From Actinobacteria bacterium Ga0077560 (GTDB taxonomy: Bacteria > Actinomycetota > Thermoleophilia > Miltoncostaeales > Miltoncostaeaceae), in NCBI GenBank assembly GCA_001464275.1, contig LNFL01000110.1, positions 1 through 62,506 of the forward strand: a stretch of 62,506 nucleotides of DNA. Direction: 5' to 3'. Below, piece after piece: positions 8,539 through 15,686 of the stretch. Under the pieces are notes generated by a model. The model was not told where the DNA came from. It saw nothing but the letters and a program-made list of their open reading frames with translations, and made no database searches. Both the position numbers and the translations under genes were made by a program. The first letter of the stretch is position 1. The number at the start of each line of letters is the position of its first letter.

Positions 8539-9248
8539 CCCCGCCCCCCGAGGCGGAGATCGTCTACGGCCGCAACCCGGTGCGCGAGCTGCTCGCCGCC
8601 GGCCGCCGGACCGTGCACGAGGTGTGGGCGCTCGAGCAGCTGCGGGACGAGGACTGGCTGCGGGCCGCACGTCCCAAGCCGCGGCAGCGCGCGGAGCTCG
8701 GCCGCGCCTGCGGCAGCTCCGACCATCAGGGCGTGGTGGCCTTCGTGGACCCGTACCCGTACGCGAGCACCGCGGAGGTGCTCGCGGGGGACGGGCCGGT
8801 GGTGTGCCTGGACGGCGCGCAGGACCCGCGCAACCTGGGGGCGATCTGCCGGGTGGCCGACGGGGCCGGCGCGGTGGGCCTGGTGATCGGGCGGCGCGGG
8901 TCGCCCGGCGTGACCCCCACCGTGTGCAAGGCGTCCGCCGGCGCCGTGGAGCACATGCGCGTGGCGCAGGTGGACAGCATCAACGGCTTCCTGGGTGAGG
9001 CCCGCGACCGGGGCCGCGCGATCATCGGGGCCGACCCCGGGGGGAGCGCGGACTTCCGGTCCGGCGTCATCCCGCGCGAGGTGGTGCTGGTGCTGGGGAG
9101 CGAGGGCGCCGGACTGCGCCCCAAGGTGACCGCGGCATGCGACCGGCTGGTGCGCATCCCGATGGGTGGCCGGGTGGCCTCCCTCAACATCTCGGTGGCC
9201 GCCGCGCTGCTGCTCTACGAGGCGGGCCGCCCCGCCTCGTACCGCTGA
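8535..9248 (+). CDS. rlmB: 23S rRNA 2'-O-methyltransferase, RlmB/TrmH family
   Basis: 237 residues, SPOUT-fold SAM-dependent methyltransferase expected to modify a guanosine of 23S rRNA (Gm2251 in E. coli). The short N-terminal substrate-binding domain begins EIVYGRNPVREL. The three catalytic motifs are present: DPRNLGAICR, LGSEGAGL and IPMGGRVASLNISVAAA. GTG 8535 overlaps the cysS stop (GTGA). It is the last gene of the coupled ispF-cysS-rlmB run. Confidence 0.92.
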   Translation: MTPPPEAEIVYGRNPVRELLAAGRRTVHEVWALEQLRDEDWLRAARPKPRQRAELGRACGSSDHQGVVAFVDPYPYASTAEVLAGDGPVVCLDGAQDPRNLGAICRVADGAGAVGLVIGRRGSPGVTPTVCKASAGAVEHMRVAQVDSINGFLGEARDRGRAIIGADPGGSADFRSGVIPREVVLVLGSEGAGLRPKVTAACDRLVRIPMGGRVASLNISVAAALLLYEAGRPASYR

Positions 9249-9331
9249 CCCGCCGCTGATCCGCGGAGGTTCCGCCCACGCATGACCCGCTGACGCGGTG
9301 TCATGCCTTTCCTTGTGCGTGCGTTTGGGCA

Positions 9332-9337
9332 TAAGAT
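9332..9337 (+). promoter_or_regulatory. Probable -10 box (TAAGAT) before the sigma-H gene
   Basis: TAAGAT lies 56 nt upstream of the GTG 9394 start inside a locally AT-richer stretch. TTGTGC (9313-9318), 13 nt upstream of it, is a weak -35 candidate with short spacing. This is the only clear promoter-like site in the 145-nt gap after rlmB. Confidence 0.45.
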
Positions 9338-9393
9338 GCCGCCCAACCCTGAGGGCAAACCTCAACCTAAGCTCAAGGTAAGCGAGAAATCCC

Positions 9394-10098
9394 GTGTCCT
9401 TCGCGATCCGTGCAGTCAGAAGCCCCAACGCATCGCCTCGGCACGCTCGTGGGTCTGGTCAAGCTCAACCTCAGCATGAGATGGCGGACCTGGCCCTCGT
9501 GGAGCGCGCGAGGCGTGGAGACACCGTCGCGATGGATCGCATCATCGACCGCTACCGGGGCTTCGTCCGCCTCAAGGCGTCGTCGTACTTCCTCGCCGGC
9601 GGCGAGGGTGAGGACCTCATCCAGGAGGGCCTCATCGGGCTCTTCAAGGCCGTGCGGGACTACCGGCCGGACCGCGAGGCCTCGTTCCGCTCGTTCGCCG
9701 AGCTGTGCGTGACGCGGCAGATCATCACCGCGATCAAGACCGCCGCCCGCAACAAGCACACCCCGCTGAACACCTACGTGTCGTTCAGCCACTCCCGCGC
9801 CGGGGCCTCCTCTGAGCAGGAGATGTCCCTGGCCGAGATCCTCCCGGACGACCCGGCGTGGGACCCGGTCAACCAGGCGATCTCATCCGAAGAGCTGCGT
9901 GCCCTGGTGGGCTGCCTGGGCGAGGTGCTCTCAGGCCTCGAGAGCTCGGTGCTCACCATGTACCTGGAGGGCCGCTCCTACGAGGAGATCGCGGAGCGTC
10001 TGGACTGCACCCCCAAGACGGTCGACAACGCGCTGCAGCGCGTGAAGCGCAAGGTCACGGTGCACCTGCGCAGCCGCGAGGTCGTGGACCTCAGGTAG
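9394..10098 (+). CDS. sigH: RNA polymerase sigma factor, SigH/Spo0H type
   Basis: 234 residues. Very like B. subtilis sigma-H across region 2 (YRGFVRLKASSYFLAGGEGED, core GEGEDLIQEGLIGLFKAV and ELCVTRQIITAIKTA) and region 4 (LYLEGRSYEEIAE-like LEGRSYEEIAERLDCTPKTVDNALQRVKRK). GTG 9394 is chosen because sigma-H proteins carry about 30 residues before region 2; ATG 9481 is an alternative with a shorter N-terminus. The order rlmB-sigH is that of Firmicutes. Sigma-H family members control post-exponential and, in some clades, competence or sporulation genes; the regulon here is unknown. Confidence 0.9.
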   Translation: MSFAIRAVRSPNASPRHARGSGQAQPQHEMADLALVERARRGDTVAMDRIIDRYRGFVRLKASSYFLAGGEGEDLIQEGLIGLFKAVRDYRPDREASFRSFAELCVTRQIITAIKTAARNKHTPLNTYVSFSHSRAGASSEQEMSLAEILPDDPAWDPVNQAISSEELRALVGCLGEVLSGLESSVLTMYLEGRSYEEIAERLDCTPKTVDNALQRVKRKVTVHLRSREVVDLR

Positions 10099-10111
10099 CG
10101 GGGCGGCCGGC

Positions 10112-10146
10112 CGGGGCGTTCGGCGGCGTTCGCGCCGCCGGCCCCG
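10112..10146. terminator. Bidirectional terminator between sigH and the DUF3088 gene
   Basis: A 7-bp stem closed by a TTCG tetraloop (10122-10139) is nested in an outer 6-bp stem (10112-10117 with 10141-10146). It sits between two convergent genes and can serve both. Confidence 0.65.
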
Positions 10147-10150
10147 CGGC

Positions 10151-10496
10151 TCACGGATGCGGGAGCGGGATGCCGTGGCGGGCGGCCAGCGCCTGCATGA
10201 TCGCGTCCCGGCCCTCCACGAACCGGCGGCCGTTGGCGACGCCGGTCTCGATCCCGTCCGGGGCGTCGTGGGCGAGCAGCAGCACCGGGAGGGACTGATG
10301 CTCCGGGCCCAGCAGGTCCACCACGGCGCGTCGCGGCCGCGGCCAGTCCACGCGGTGGACGTCGAGGCGCTCTCCGAGCGCGGGGAACGAGGCGAGCACG
10401 CCCTCGAGCAGCGCGCAGTGCCAGCAGTAGAACCGGCGGCCGGGATATCCCGGCCGCGAAGTCCGGCCGCAGCAGAAGCAGCGTGTCGCGCAGCAT
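10151..10496 (-). pseudogene. DUF3088 family protein, frame broken by one extra base
   Basis: From ATG 10496 (behind GGAGG with 4-nt spacing) the protein begins MLRDTLLLLRPDF. The family continues in another frame as GYPGRRFYCWHCALLEG and on to HGIPLPHP at the stop (10151). Removing one base from the C run at 10449-10451 joins the two halves into a normal ~114-residue DUF3088 protein. DUF3088 function is unknown; the CxxC-like YCWHC suggests a thioredoxin-like fold. The break sits inside a perfect 22-bp palindrome (10436-10457), a classic site for sequencing compression as well as for slippage. Confidence 0.75.
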
Positions 10497-10596
10497 CGAC
10501 CCTCCGGGGTGGGGTTCGCCGCCGGTTGGACCGCCGACCGCGCCCCAGCCTCGCCGAGCCCCGCCGGGACGGCAAGCCCGTCCGCGAAGGCCGTTC

Positions 10597-10602
10597 TATA
10601 CT
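10597..10602 (+). promoter_or_regulatory. -10 box (TATACT) before pspA
   Basis: TATACT lies 32 nt upstream of the pspA ATG, predicting a leader of about 26 nt that contains the GAAAGGA ribosome-binding site. No convincing -35 box and no sigma-54 type -24/-12 element is visible, so PspF-type control is not indicated. Confidence 0.55.
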
Positions 10603-10634
10603 CGGCGCGTTCCCCCACCGTCGAAAGGAACCGA

Positions 10635-11378
10635 ATGGGCCTCATCAGCCGGTTCTTGTCGATCTTCAAGGCGAAGGTCAGCAAGCTCCTGGACCGCGCC
10701 GAGGATCCGCGCGAGACCCTCGACTACTCGTACGAGAAGCAGCTCGAGCTGCTGCAGCAGGTCCGCCGCGGCGTCGCCGATGTGGCCACCAGCAAGAAGC
10801 GCCTGGAGCTGCAGGCGGCCAAGCTCGAGCAGAGCATCACCAAGCTCGACGGCCAGGCCCGGTCCGCGCTGTCCGCCGGGCGCGAGGACCTCGCCCGCGT
10901 GGCGCTGGAGCGCAAGAAGGGCGTGCAGGCGCAGCTCCAGTCGCTGGACGAGCAGCGCGCCCAGCTGCAGGCCGAGCAGGACAAGCTGGTCTCGGCCGAG
11001 CAGCGCCTCACCGCAAAGGTGGAGGCGTTCCGGACCCAGAAGGAGACCATCAAGGCCCAGTACACGGCCGCCGAGGCGCAGACCAAGATCGGTGAGGCGG
11101 TCTCCGGCATCTCCGAGGAGATGACCGACATCGGCATGGCGATGGACCGCGCGCACAACAAGGTGGAGACGATGCGCGCCCGGGCCGGCGCCATCGACGA
11201 GCTGCTCGAGTCGGGTGCGCTGGAGGACTTCACGGCCCCCGGCCAGGACTCCATCGACCGCGAGCTCGCCAAGATCAGCGCCACCGAGGGCGTGGACGCC
11301 GAGCTGGAGGCCCTCAAGCGCGAGCTCGGCACCGGGTCCGCCCCCGCCGGTGAGGTGGGGCAGGGAGGCACCCCGTGA
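10635..11378 (+). CDS. pspA: Phage shock protein A (PspA/IM30 family)
   Basis: 247 residues, almost entirely coiled coil. An amphipathic N-terminal helix (MGLISRFLSIFKAKVSKLLD) binds membranes. ESCRT-III-like proteins of this family polymerise on damaged cytoplasmic membranes and preserve proton motive force. The start at ATG 10635 has AAAGGA 7 nt upstream. The gene overlaps pspAA by 4 nt. No PspB/PspC is visible; instead the actinobacterial partners PspAA, HtpX and PspAB lie around it. Confidence 0.93.
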   Translation: MGLISRFLSIFKAKVSKLLDRAEDPRETLDYSYEKQLELLQQVRRGVADVATSKKRLELQAAKLEQSITKLDGQARSALSAGREDLARVALERKKGVQAQLQSLDEQRAQLQAEQDKLVSAEQRLTAKVEAFRTQKETIKAQYTAAEAQTKIGEAVSGISEEMTDIGMAMDRAHNKVETMRARAGAIDELLESGALEDFTAPGQDSIDRELAKISATEGVDAELEALKRELGTGSAPAGEVGQGGTP

Positions 11379-11653
11379 TCGTCCGCGTGCTCGGTGAGGG
11401 GCAGTTCCGTCTCGCCGACGGCGTGTTCTCGAAGGCGAACAGCATCGACGACCGGCTCCAGACCGCCGTCGAGGCCGATGACGCGGCGGGCTTCGCCGAG
11501 GCACTCGCCGAGCTCATCGCCTTCATCACCGACAACGGCACCCCGGTGCCGGCGGAGGAGCTCATCGGCTCCGACGCGATCGTCCCGGCACCCGACACCA
11601 CCCTGGAGGAAGTCCGCTCCCTCCTGGGCGACGAGGGGCTCATCCCGGACTGA
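11375..11653 (+). CDS. PspA-associated protein PspAA
   Basis: 92 residues starting MIVRVLGEGQFRLAD, the PspAA domain that accompanies PspA in actinobacteria and archaea. The GTG start overlaps the pspA stop (GTGA), so the two are translationally coupled. It is thought to act as a partner or regulator of PspA; its mechanism is not established. A hairpin follows the stop. Confidence 0.88.
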   Translation: MIVRVLGEGQFRLADGVFSKANSIDDRLQTAVEADDAAGFAEALAELIAFITDNGTPVPAEELIGSDAIVPAPDTTLEEVRSLLGDEGLIPD

Positions 11654-11667
11654 CGCGGTTTCCGCGC

Positions 11668-11699
11668 GGGGCGGGGCGGCCGTGGCGCCGTCCCGCCCC
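11668..11699 (+). terminator. Terminator hairpin after pspAA
   Basis: A 13-bp stem with one G-T pair (11668-11680 with 11687-11699) and a 6-nt loop, 14 nt after the pspAA stop. It separates the psp unit from the membrane-protein gene downstream. Confidence 0.65.
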
Positions 11700-11777
11700 G
11701 TCGCGTGCCAACTCGTAACTTTTGGAGTTTCGGCCCTGTCGCTCAAGACGACGGTCCTTCACTCCGAGGAGTTGCGC

Positions 11778-12215
11778 GTGACGACGGAAGCTGTGATTTC
11801 CATGCCTTTGCCCGGTGGTCTCATCGGGGCACAGGCCACGCTCATGCTCATGCTCGGCGTCCTGGCCATCGCGGTCGCGGCGTCCTACGGCTGCTGCGCG
11901 CTGTGCCGGCGGTCGGGCGAGGGGATGACCGCGCGCATCGTCGCGGTCGTCGCGCAGGTGATGATCGCCGTCGGTGCCGGCAGGGTCCTGCTGGGGCTCG
12001 CCGCGGCGCCCGGCTGGATGTTCACCGCCGGGCTCGGCCTGGTGGCCGGCATGGTCGCGCTCACCATCGCGATCCTGGTGGTCTCCGGGAAGTCGGCCGG
12101 CACCGCGCGCCGGGCGGCCGTGCTCGCCGCGGCTCAGGTGACGGGCGCGCCCCACACGGGGAACCAGCGCTCCAGCTCCGCCTCGATCGGCAGCTCCCGC
12201 CCCAGCGCGGCCTGA
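11778..12215 (+). CDS. Small integral membrane protein, unrecognised
   Basis: 145 residues with three clear hydrophobic segments (about residues 12-45, 50-78 and 80-103) and a polar Ser-rich tail. CCALC in the first segment could bind metal or form disulfides. GTG 11778 is supported by GAGGA with 7-nt spacing. The last ~82 nt run antisense into the 3' end of pspAB, an unusually long convergent overlap. The tail sequence may therefore be low-constraint. Location next to psp genes suggests, but does not show, an envelope role. Confidence 0.6.
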   Translation: MTTEAVISMPLPGGLIGAQATLMLMLGVLAIAVAASYGCCALCRRSGEGMTARIVAVVAQVMIAVGAGRVLLGLAAAPGWMFTAGLGLVAGMVALTIAILVVSGKSAGTARRAAVLAAAQVTGAPHTGNQRSSSASIGSSRPSAA

Positions 12216-12703
12216 AGCCGCAGCTCGGTCGGGGTGTCGCGCGTGCGGTCGCCGCGCGGGACGAACGGGTAGAAGCTGCCGCGCTTGTAGCCGTAGACGA
12301 GCAGGACCGGGCCGGCCTCGTTCGCGAAGCCGAACACCGAGCACAGCAGCTGCTCCCCGAACCCGCGCTCCTCGAGCGTGCGGTTCACCAGGTGCACGGT
12401 GGTGACGAGGTCCGGCAGGTCCTCGTCTTCCAGGACGATCCAGGTGAAGCCCAGGTCGTCCTGACTGCGCCGCATCCGCGTGCCGGAGGTGCGCTCGCTG
12501 ATGGCCAGCAGCTCGTCCAGCTCGCGCATGAGCTCGTCGAACTGCGCCATCTGGACCGGCTTGAAGCACACGCCGGCCTTGCCCGAGGGGCGGAGCGCCA
12601 GGTCGATCACCAGCGTGCCCTCGGCGGTCGAGATGGCGAACAGCTTGTCGAGGTCCGGCCGCCGGGGGCGGCGCTCGCCCCGCAGGATGTCGAGGAGGCC
12701 CAT
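12134..12703 (-). CDS. PspA-associated protein PspAB
   Basis: 189 residues starting MGLLDILRGERRPRRPDLDKLF and ending RWFPVWGAPVT. It matches what I recall of the actinobacterial PspAB family (internal TWIVLED, LYGYKRGSFYPF-like YGYKRGSFYPFVP and the WFPVWGAP end). The family co-occurs with HtpX and PspA; its biochemical role is unknown. It starts 5 nt after the htpX stop, so the two form an operon running toward pspA-pspAA. Its 3' end overlaps the convergent membrane-protein gene. Confidence 0.82.
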   Translation of the reverse strand: MGLLDILRGERRPRRPDLDKLFAISTAEGTLVIDLALRPSGKAGVCFKPVQMAQFDELMRELDELLAISERTSGTRMRRSQDDLGFTWIVLEDEDLPDLVTTVHLVNRTLEERGFGEQLLCSVFGFANEAGPVLLVYGYKRGSFYPFVPRGDRTRDTPTELRLQAALGRELPIEAELERWFPVWGAPVT

Positions 12704-12708
12704 GCGGC

Positions 12709-13617
12709 TCAGCTCGCGACGGGGCCGGCGTCGATGTCGGCCTGCATCGCCATGAGGCGCTCCACGCGCTTCTCGACCGGCGGGTGGGTGGAGAACAGCG
12801 TCGAGAGGGAGAAGCCCTTCGCGACCGCCGGCATGATGAAGAAGGCGTTCATGCCCTCCGCCTCACGCAGGTCCTTGGTGGGGATCCGGCTCATGTCCCC
12901 GCTGATCTTCATCAGGGCGGAGGCCAGGTTGGCGGGCGCGCCGGTCATGATCGCGGCGCCCCGGTCGGCGGCGAACTCCCGGTAGCGCGACAGGGCTCGC
13001 AGCAGCAGGTAGGAGACCACGTAGGTCGCGATGCTCACCAGGAGCACCACGAAGAAGGCCGCCGCGGCGTTGTCCCTGCCGCCGCGCCCCACCCGTCCGT
13101 AGGCGCTCATTCGGATGAGCAGCCCGGCCACCGTGGCGAGGAACGAGGCCACGGTCATGACCACCACGTCGCGGTTGGCGATATGGGACAGCTCGTGGGC
13201 CAGGACGCCCTCCAGCTCGTGCGGCTCCAGGTCGCGCATGATCCCGGTCGTCACGCACACCGTTGCGGTCTTGCGGCCGCGGCCGGTGGCGAAGGCGTTG
13301 GGCATGTCGGTGTCCGCGACCGCCACCGTGGGCTTGGGGAGGTCGCTGAGCTGGCAGAGCCGGTCGATCATCGCGTGCAGCTCGGGCTGCTGCTCCGGGG
13401 TGACCCGGCGGGCGTGCATGCTGGCCAGGGCCAGCCGGTCGCTGAAGAACAGCTGCACCAGCATCACGATCGCGGCGATCACCACCACGATCACCGTGCC
13501 GGCGCCCATGGCGATGATCACGCCCATGAACACGACGTACACGAGTCCGAGCAGGAACATCGTGAGGCCCATGCGGGCGGTGAGCCCGCTGTCGCGTCCG
13601 TACCAGCGCTTCGCCAT
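12709..13617 (-). CDS. htpX: Membrane zinc metalloprotease HtpX
   Basis: 302 residues, M48 family. Two N-terminal membrane helices (about 14-55) are followed by the protease domain with HExxH as AHELSHIANRD, a second hydrophobic hairpin, and the third zinc ligand Glu in the FAADRG segment. HtpX degrades misfolded membrane proteins under envelope stress. The ATG 13617 start is supported by the normal N-terminus MAKRWYGRDSGLTAR; GAGG lies 12 nt upstream. It forms an operon with pspAB. The pairing with PspA across the locus makes an envelope-stress module. Confidence 0.93.
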   Translation of the reverse strand: MAKRWYGRDSGLTARMGLTMFLLGLVYVVFMGVIIAMGAGTVIVVVIAAIVMLVQLFFSDRLALASMHARRVTPEQQPELHAMIDRLCQLSDLPKPTVAVADTDMPNAFATGRGRKTATVCVTTGIMRDLEPHELEGVLAHELSHIANRDVVVMTVASFLATVAGLLIRMSAYGRVGRGGRDNAAAAFFVVLLVSIATYVVSYLLLRALSRYREFAADRGAAIMTGAPANLASALMKISGDMSRIPTKDLREAEGMNAFFIMPAVAKGFSLSTLFSTHPPVEKRVERLMAMQADIDAGPVAS

Positions 13618-13677
13618 CGGTGTCCGGGTCCTCGGGAGGCGGGCCTTCCGGGACCGATGATACGCGCCGCCAGCGGG

Positions 13678-13683
13678 TAGCCT
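13678..13683 (+). promoter_or_regulatory. -10 box (TAGCCT), near-leaderless, before the 13694 gene
   Basis: TAGCCT ends 10 nt before the ATG at 13694. It is one of the recurrent TANNNT boxes placed right at start codons. Confidence 0.5.
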
Positions 13684-13693
13684 GCCTCGGGCC

Positions 13694-14074
13694 ATGGAAC
13701 GTTTCGCAATGCCCCGGTCAAAGTGGGCCGTCCTCTTCATCGGGTTGCTCGCCCCGCGGGGTGGCGAGGTGGCGGTGGACACCTCCCACGTCCGGATCTC
13801 CGTGGGCCTCATGGGCTCCGCCCGGATCCCCGTGGAGCGCATCGCCCGGGTGTCGCAGATGACCTGGCCGGGGTTCGGTGGCCTGGGGGTGCGGATCGGC
13901 CGCGGCCTCGTCGCCTTCGTGCTGCAGTCCGGTCCGTGCGTCGTGCTCGAGCTGGACCGGGAGGTCAGCGTGCGCGCGCCCCTGCCCTGGAAGACGGCGA
14001 AGATCATCGTGCGGGTCGACGACCCGGGGGACCTGATGGCGGCCATCGCCGAGGCGCGCGGCTCGGCCCGGTGA
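13694..14074 (+). CDS. Hypothetical protein, possible PH-like fold
   Basis: 126 residues starting MERFAMPRSKWAVLFIG; not recognised. Alternating beta-like segments with a WPGFGGLGVRIGRGLVAFV stretch and a final helix (PGDLMAAIAEARG) resemble bacterial PH-like domain proteins, but this is a guess from pattern only. No signal peptide. The stop overlaps the GTG of the next gene (GTGA), so the two are coupled. Confidence 0.6.
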   Translation: MERFAMPRSKWAVLFIGLLAPRGGEVAVDTSHVRISVGLMGSARIPVERIARVSQMTWPGFGGLGVRIGRGLVAFVLQSGPCVVLELDREVSVRAPLPWKTAKIIVRVDDPGDLMAAIAEARGSAR

Positions 14075-14700
14075 CCGGTACGGATGTCGTGGAGCTGGCA
14101 ACCCCGCGCGGCACCGCGCGGGTCCATCTCCACCGCGCGCCCGCCCCGCGGGGTCTAATGGTGTTGGGCCACGGCGCGGGCGGCGGCATCGACGCCCCCG
14201 ATCTGGTCGCCGTCACCGAGACCGCCCTCGGGGCGGGCCTCAGCGTCGCCCTGGTGGAGCAGCCCTACCGCGTGGCGGGCCGGCGGGCGCCGGACCGCGC
14301 CCCGGCGCTGGACGCGGCGTGGACCGCGATCGTGGCGGCGCTCCGCGAGACACTGCCGACGGGGACCCCGGTGATCACCGGAGGGCGCTCGTCCGGCGCC
14401 CGGGTCGCGTGCCGGACCGCGGCGGACACCGGCGCCGCGGCCGTGCTGTGCCTGGCGTTCCCGCTGCGGCCGCCGGGGCGGGCCGGGGCGGCCCCCAAAC
14501 CCAGCCGCCTGCCCGAGCTCGACGCGGTGAGCGTGCCGGTGCTGGTGGTGCAGGGTGAGCGCGACCCGTTCGGGATGCCGCCCGACGGGCCCGGCCGCAT
14601 CGTGGCCCGCGTGCCCGGCGACCACTCCCTGCGCGCCGGGATCACCGGTGCGCGGGAAGCGGTCGCCGAATGGCTCGCGCGGGTGCCGCCCGCCCGTTAG
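14071..14700 (+). CDS. Alpha/beta hydrolase family protein
   Basis: 209 residues with a compact alpha/beta-hydrolase fold: oxyanion region VLGHGAGGGIDAPD, nucleophile elbow GGRSSGARVA (Ser), VQGERDPFG (Asp) and PGDHSL (His). This matches the dienelactone-hydrolase/TEX30-like group. The substrate is unknown. GTG 14071 overlaps the upstream stop by 4 nt. Its own stop overlaps the convergent NAD(P)-binding gene by 4 nt, so no terminator separates them. Confidence 0.8.
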   Translation: MTGTDVVELATPRGTARVHLHRAPAPRGLMVLGHGAGGGIDAPDLVAVTETALGAGLSVALVEQPYRVAGRRAPDRAPALDAAWTAIVAALRETLPTGTPVITGGRSSGARVACRTAADTGAAAVLCLAFPLRPPGRAGAAPKPSRLPELDAVSVPVLVVQGERDPFGMPPDGPGRIVARVPGDHSLRAGITGAREAVAEWLARVPPAR

Positions 14701-15548
14701 GCGGTCGCCGGCGCCACCGCGTCACGCGCCGCCGCATGCTCCACGGAGGTGGCCTCGCGGCCCAGCGCACGCGCCACCCCATCGCTGATCGCCGCCTCGT
14801 GCCCCGCAGCGGCGACCTGGAGCATCATCACCAGCAGCGCGGCGTAGTCGTCGGGCAGTCCCGCCCCGCGCAGCGCGGCGCCGAAGTCCTCGGCGGGGAC
14901 GTCGACGTACGGGATGTCACGGCCGGCGTGCTCACCCAGGATCCGGGCGGCCTCACCGAAGGTGATCGCCTCGGGCCCGGAGAGATCGTAGATCTGCCCG
15001 TGGTGGCCGTCCCCGGTGAGGGCGGCGGCCGCCACCGCGGCGATGTCCTCGGTGTCGATGAACGGGATCCGGCCCTCGCCGGCGCAGGCGATGATGCTGA
15101 ACCCGTTGTGCGGCGCGGGCGCAAAGGCGCCCTCGGTGAAGTTCTGCGTGAACCACGTGGGCCGCAGGACGGTCCACTCCATGCCCGACTCCGCCAGGGC
15201 GCGCTCGACGCGCAGGAAGTCGTTGTCGGGTCCCTGGTCGATGCCCCGGACGCTCAGGAACACCACGCGTCGCACCCCCGCCTCACGGGCGCGCGCGACG
15301 AACGGGATCACGACCTCGGCGTGGTCGAGCCGCAGCTCGGGCGTGACGAGGTAGACGGCCTCGGCGCCCTCCAGGGCCGGGCCGTGCGTGGTCTCGTCGG
15401 CCCAGTCGAACCGGACCGGCACGGCGCCGTCGGGCGCGGCGGCCGGGCGCCGGGTGGCGGCGCGCACGCGGTGGCCGCCGGCGAGCAGGAGGGGGACGAG
15501 GCGACGGCCGGTCTTGCCGGTGGCGCCGATCACGAGCACATCGGACAT
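14697..15548 (-). CDS. NAD(P)-binding NmrA/SDR-like protein
   Basis: 283 residues. An atypical short-chain dehydrogenase with the nucleotide-binding start VLVIGATGKTGRRLVPLL, then RVVFLSVRGID, EWTVLRPTWFTQNF and IDTEDIAAVAA, typical of the NmrA/YtfG group (NAD(P)H sensing or quinone reduction). AAGGAG 6 nt before ATG 15548 is a good ribosome-binding site. It is divergent from an AraC-type gene, a common regulator-target arrangement. The reaction is not deducible. Confidence 0.82.
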   Translation of the reverse strand: MSDVLVIGATGKTGRRLVPLLLAGGHRVRAATRRPAAAPDGAVPVRFDWADETTHGPALEGAEAVYLVTPELRLDHAEVVIPFVARAREAGVRRVVFLSVRGIDQGPDNDFLRVERALAESGMEWTVLRPTWFTQNFTEGAFAPAPHNGFSIIACAGEGRIPFIDTEDIAAVAAAALTGDGHHGQIYDLSGPEAITFGEAARILGEHAGRDIPYVDVPAEDFGAALRGAGLPDDYAALLVMMLQVAAAGHEAAISDGVARALGREATSVEHAAARDAVAPATA

Positions 15549-15674
15549 CGGAGCTCCTTCGATCGAGTGGACACGACGATCTTGGAGGGAGACCCTGTAC
15601 GGATGAATCATTTGAGCGCTCGAATACATGCGCGTAACGCTCACGCCACCTTGGTCAGGCGAATGCCCACGCGC

Positions 15675-15680
15675 TACGCT
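15675..15680 (+). promoter_or_regulatory. -10 box (TACGCT), leaderless, before the AraC gene
   Basis: TACGCT ends 6 nt before the ATG at 15687, so the mRNA would start at the AUG. TTGGTC, 18 nt further up (15651-15656), is a plausible -35. The 138-nt divergent gap also holds a GAGCGCTC palindrome near 15614 that may be an operator. Confidence 0.55.
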
Positions 15681-15686
15681 GAGCGC

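Noticed and set aside
9355..9480. Repeated CTCAACCT/AGCTCAA words around the sigH start, possible direct-repeat operator
   Set aside because: Copies are short, imperfect and irregularly spaced, and part of them fall inside the coding region.
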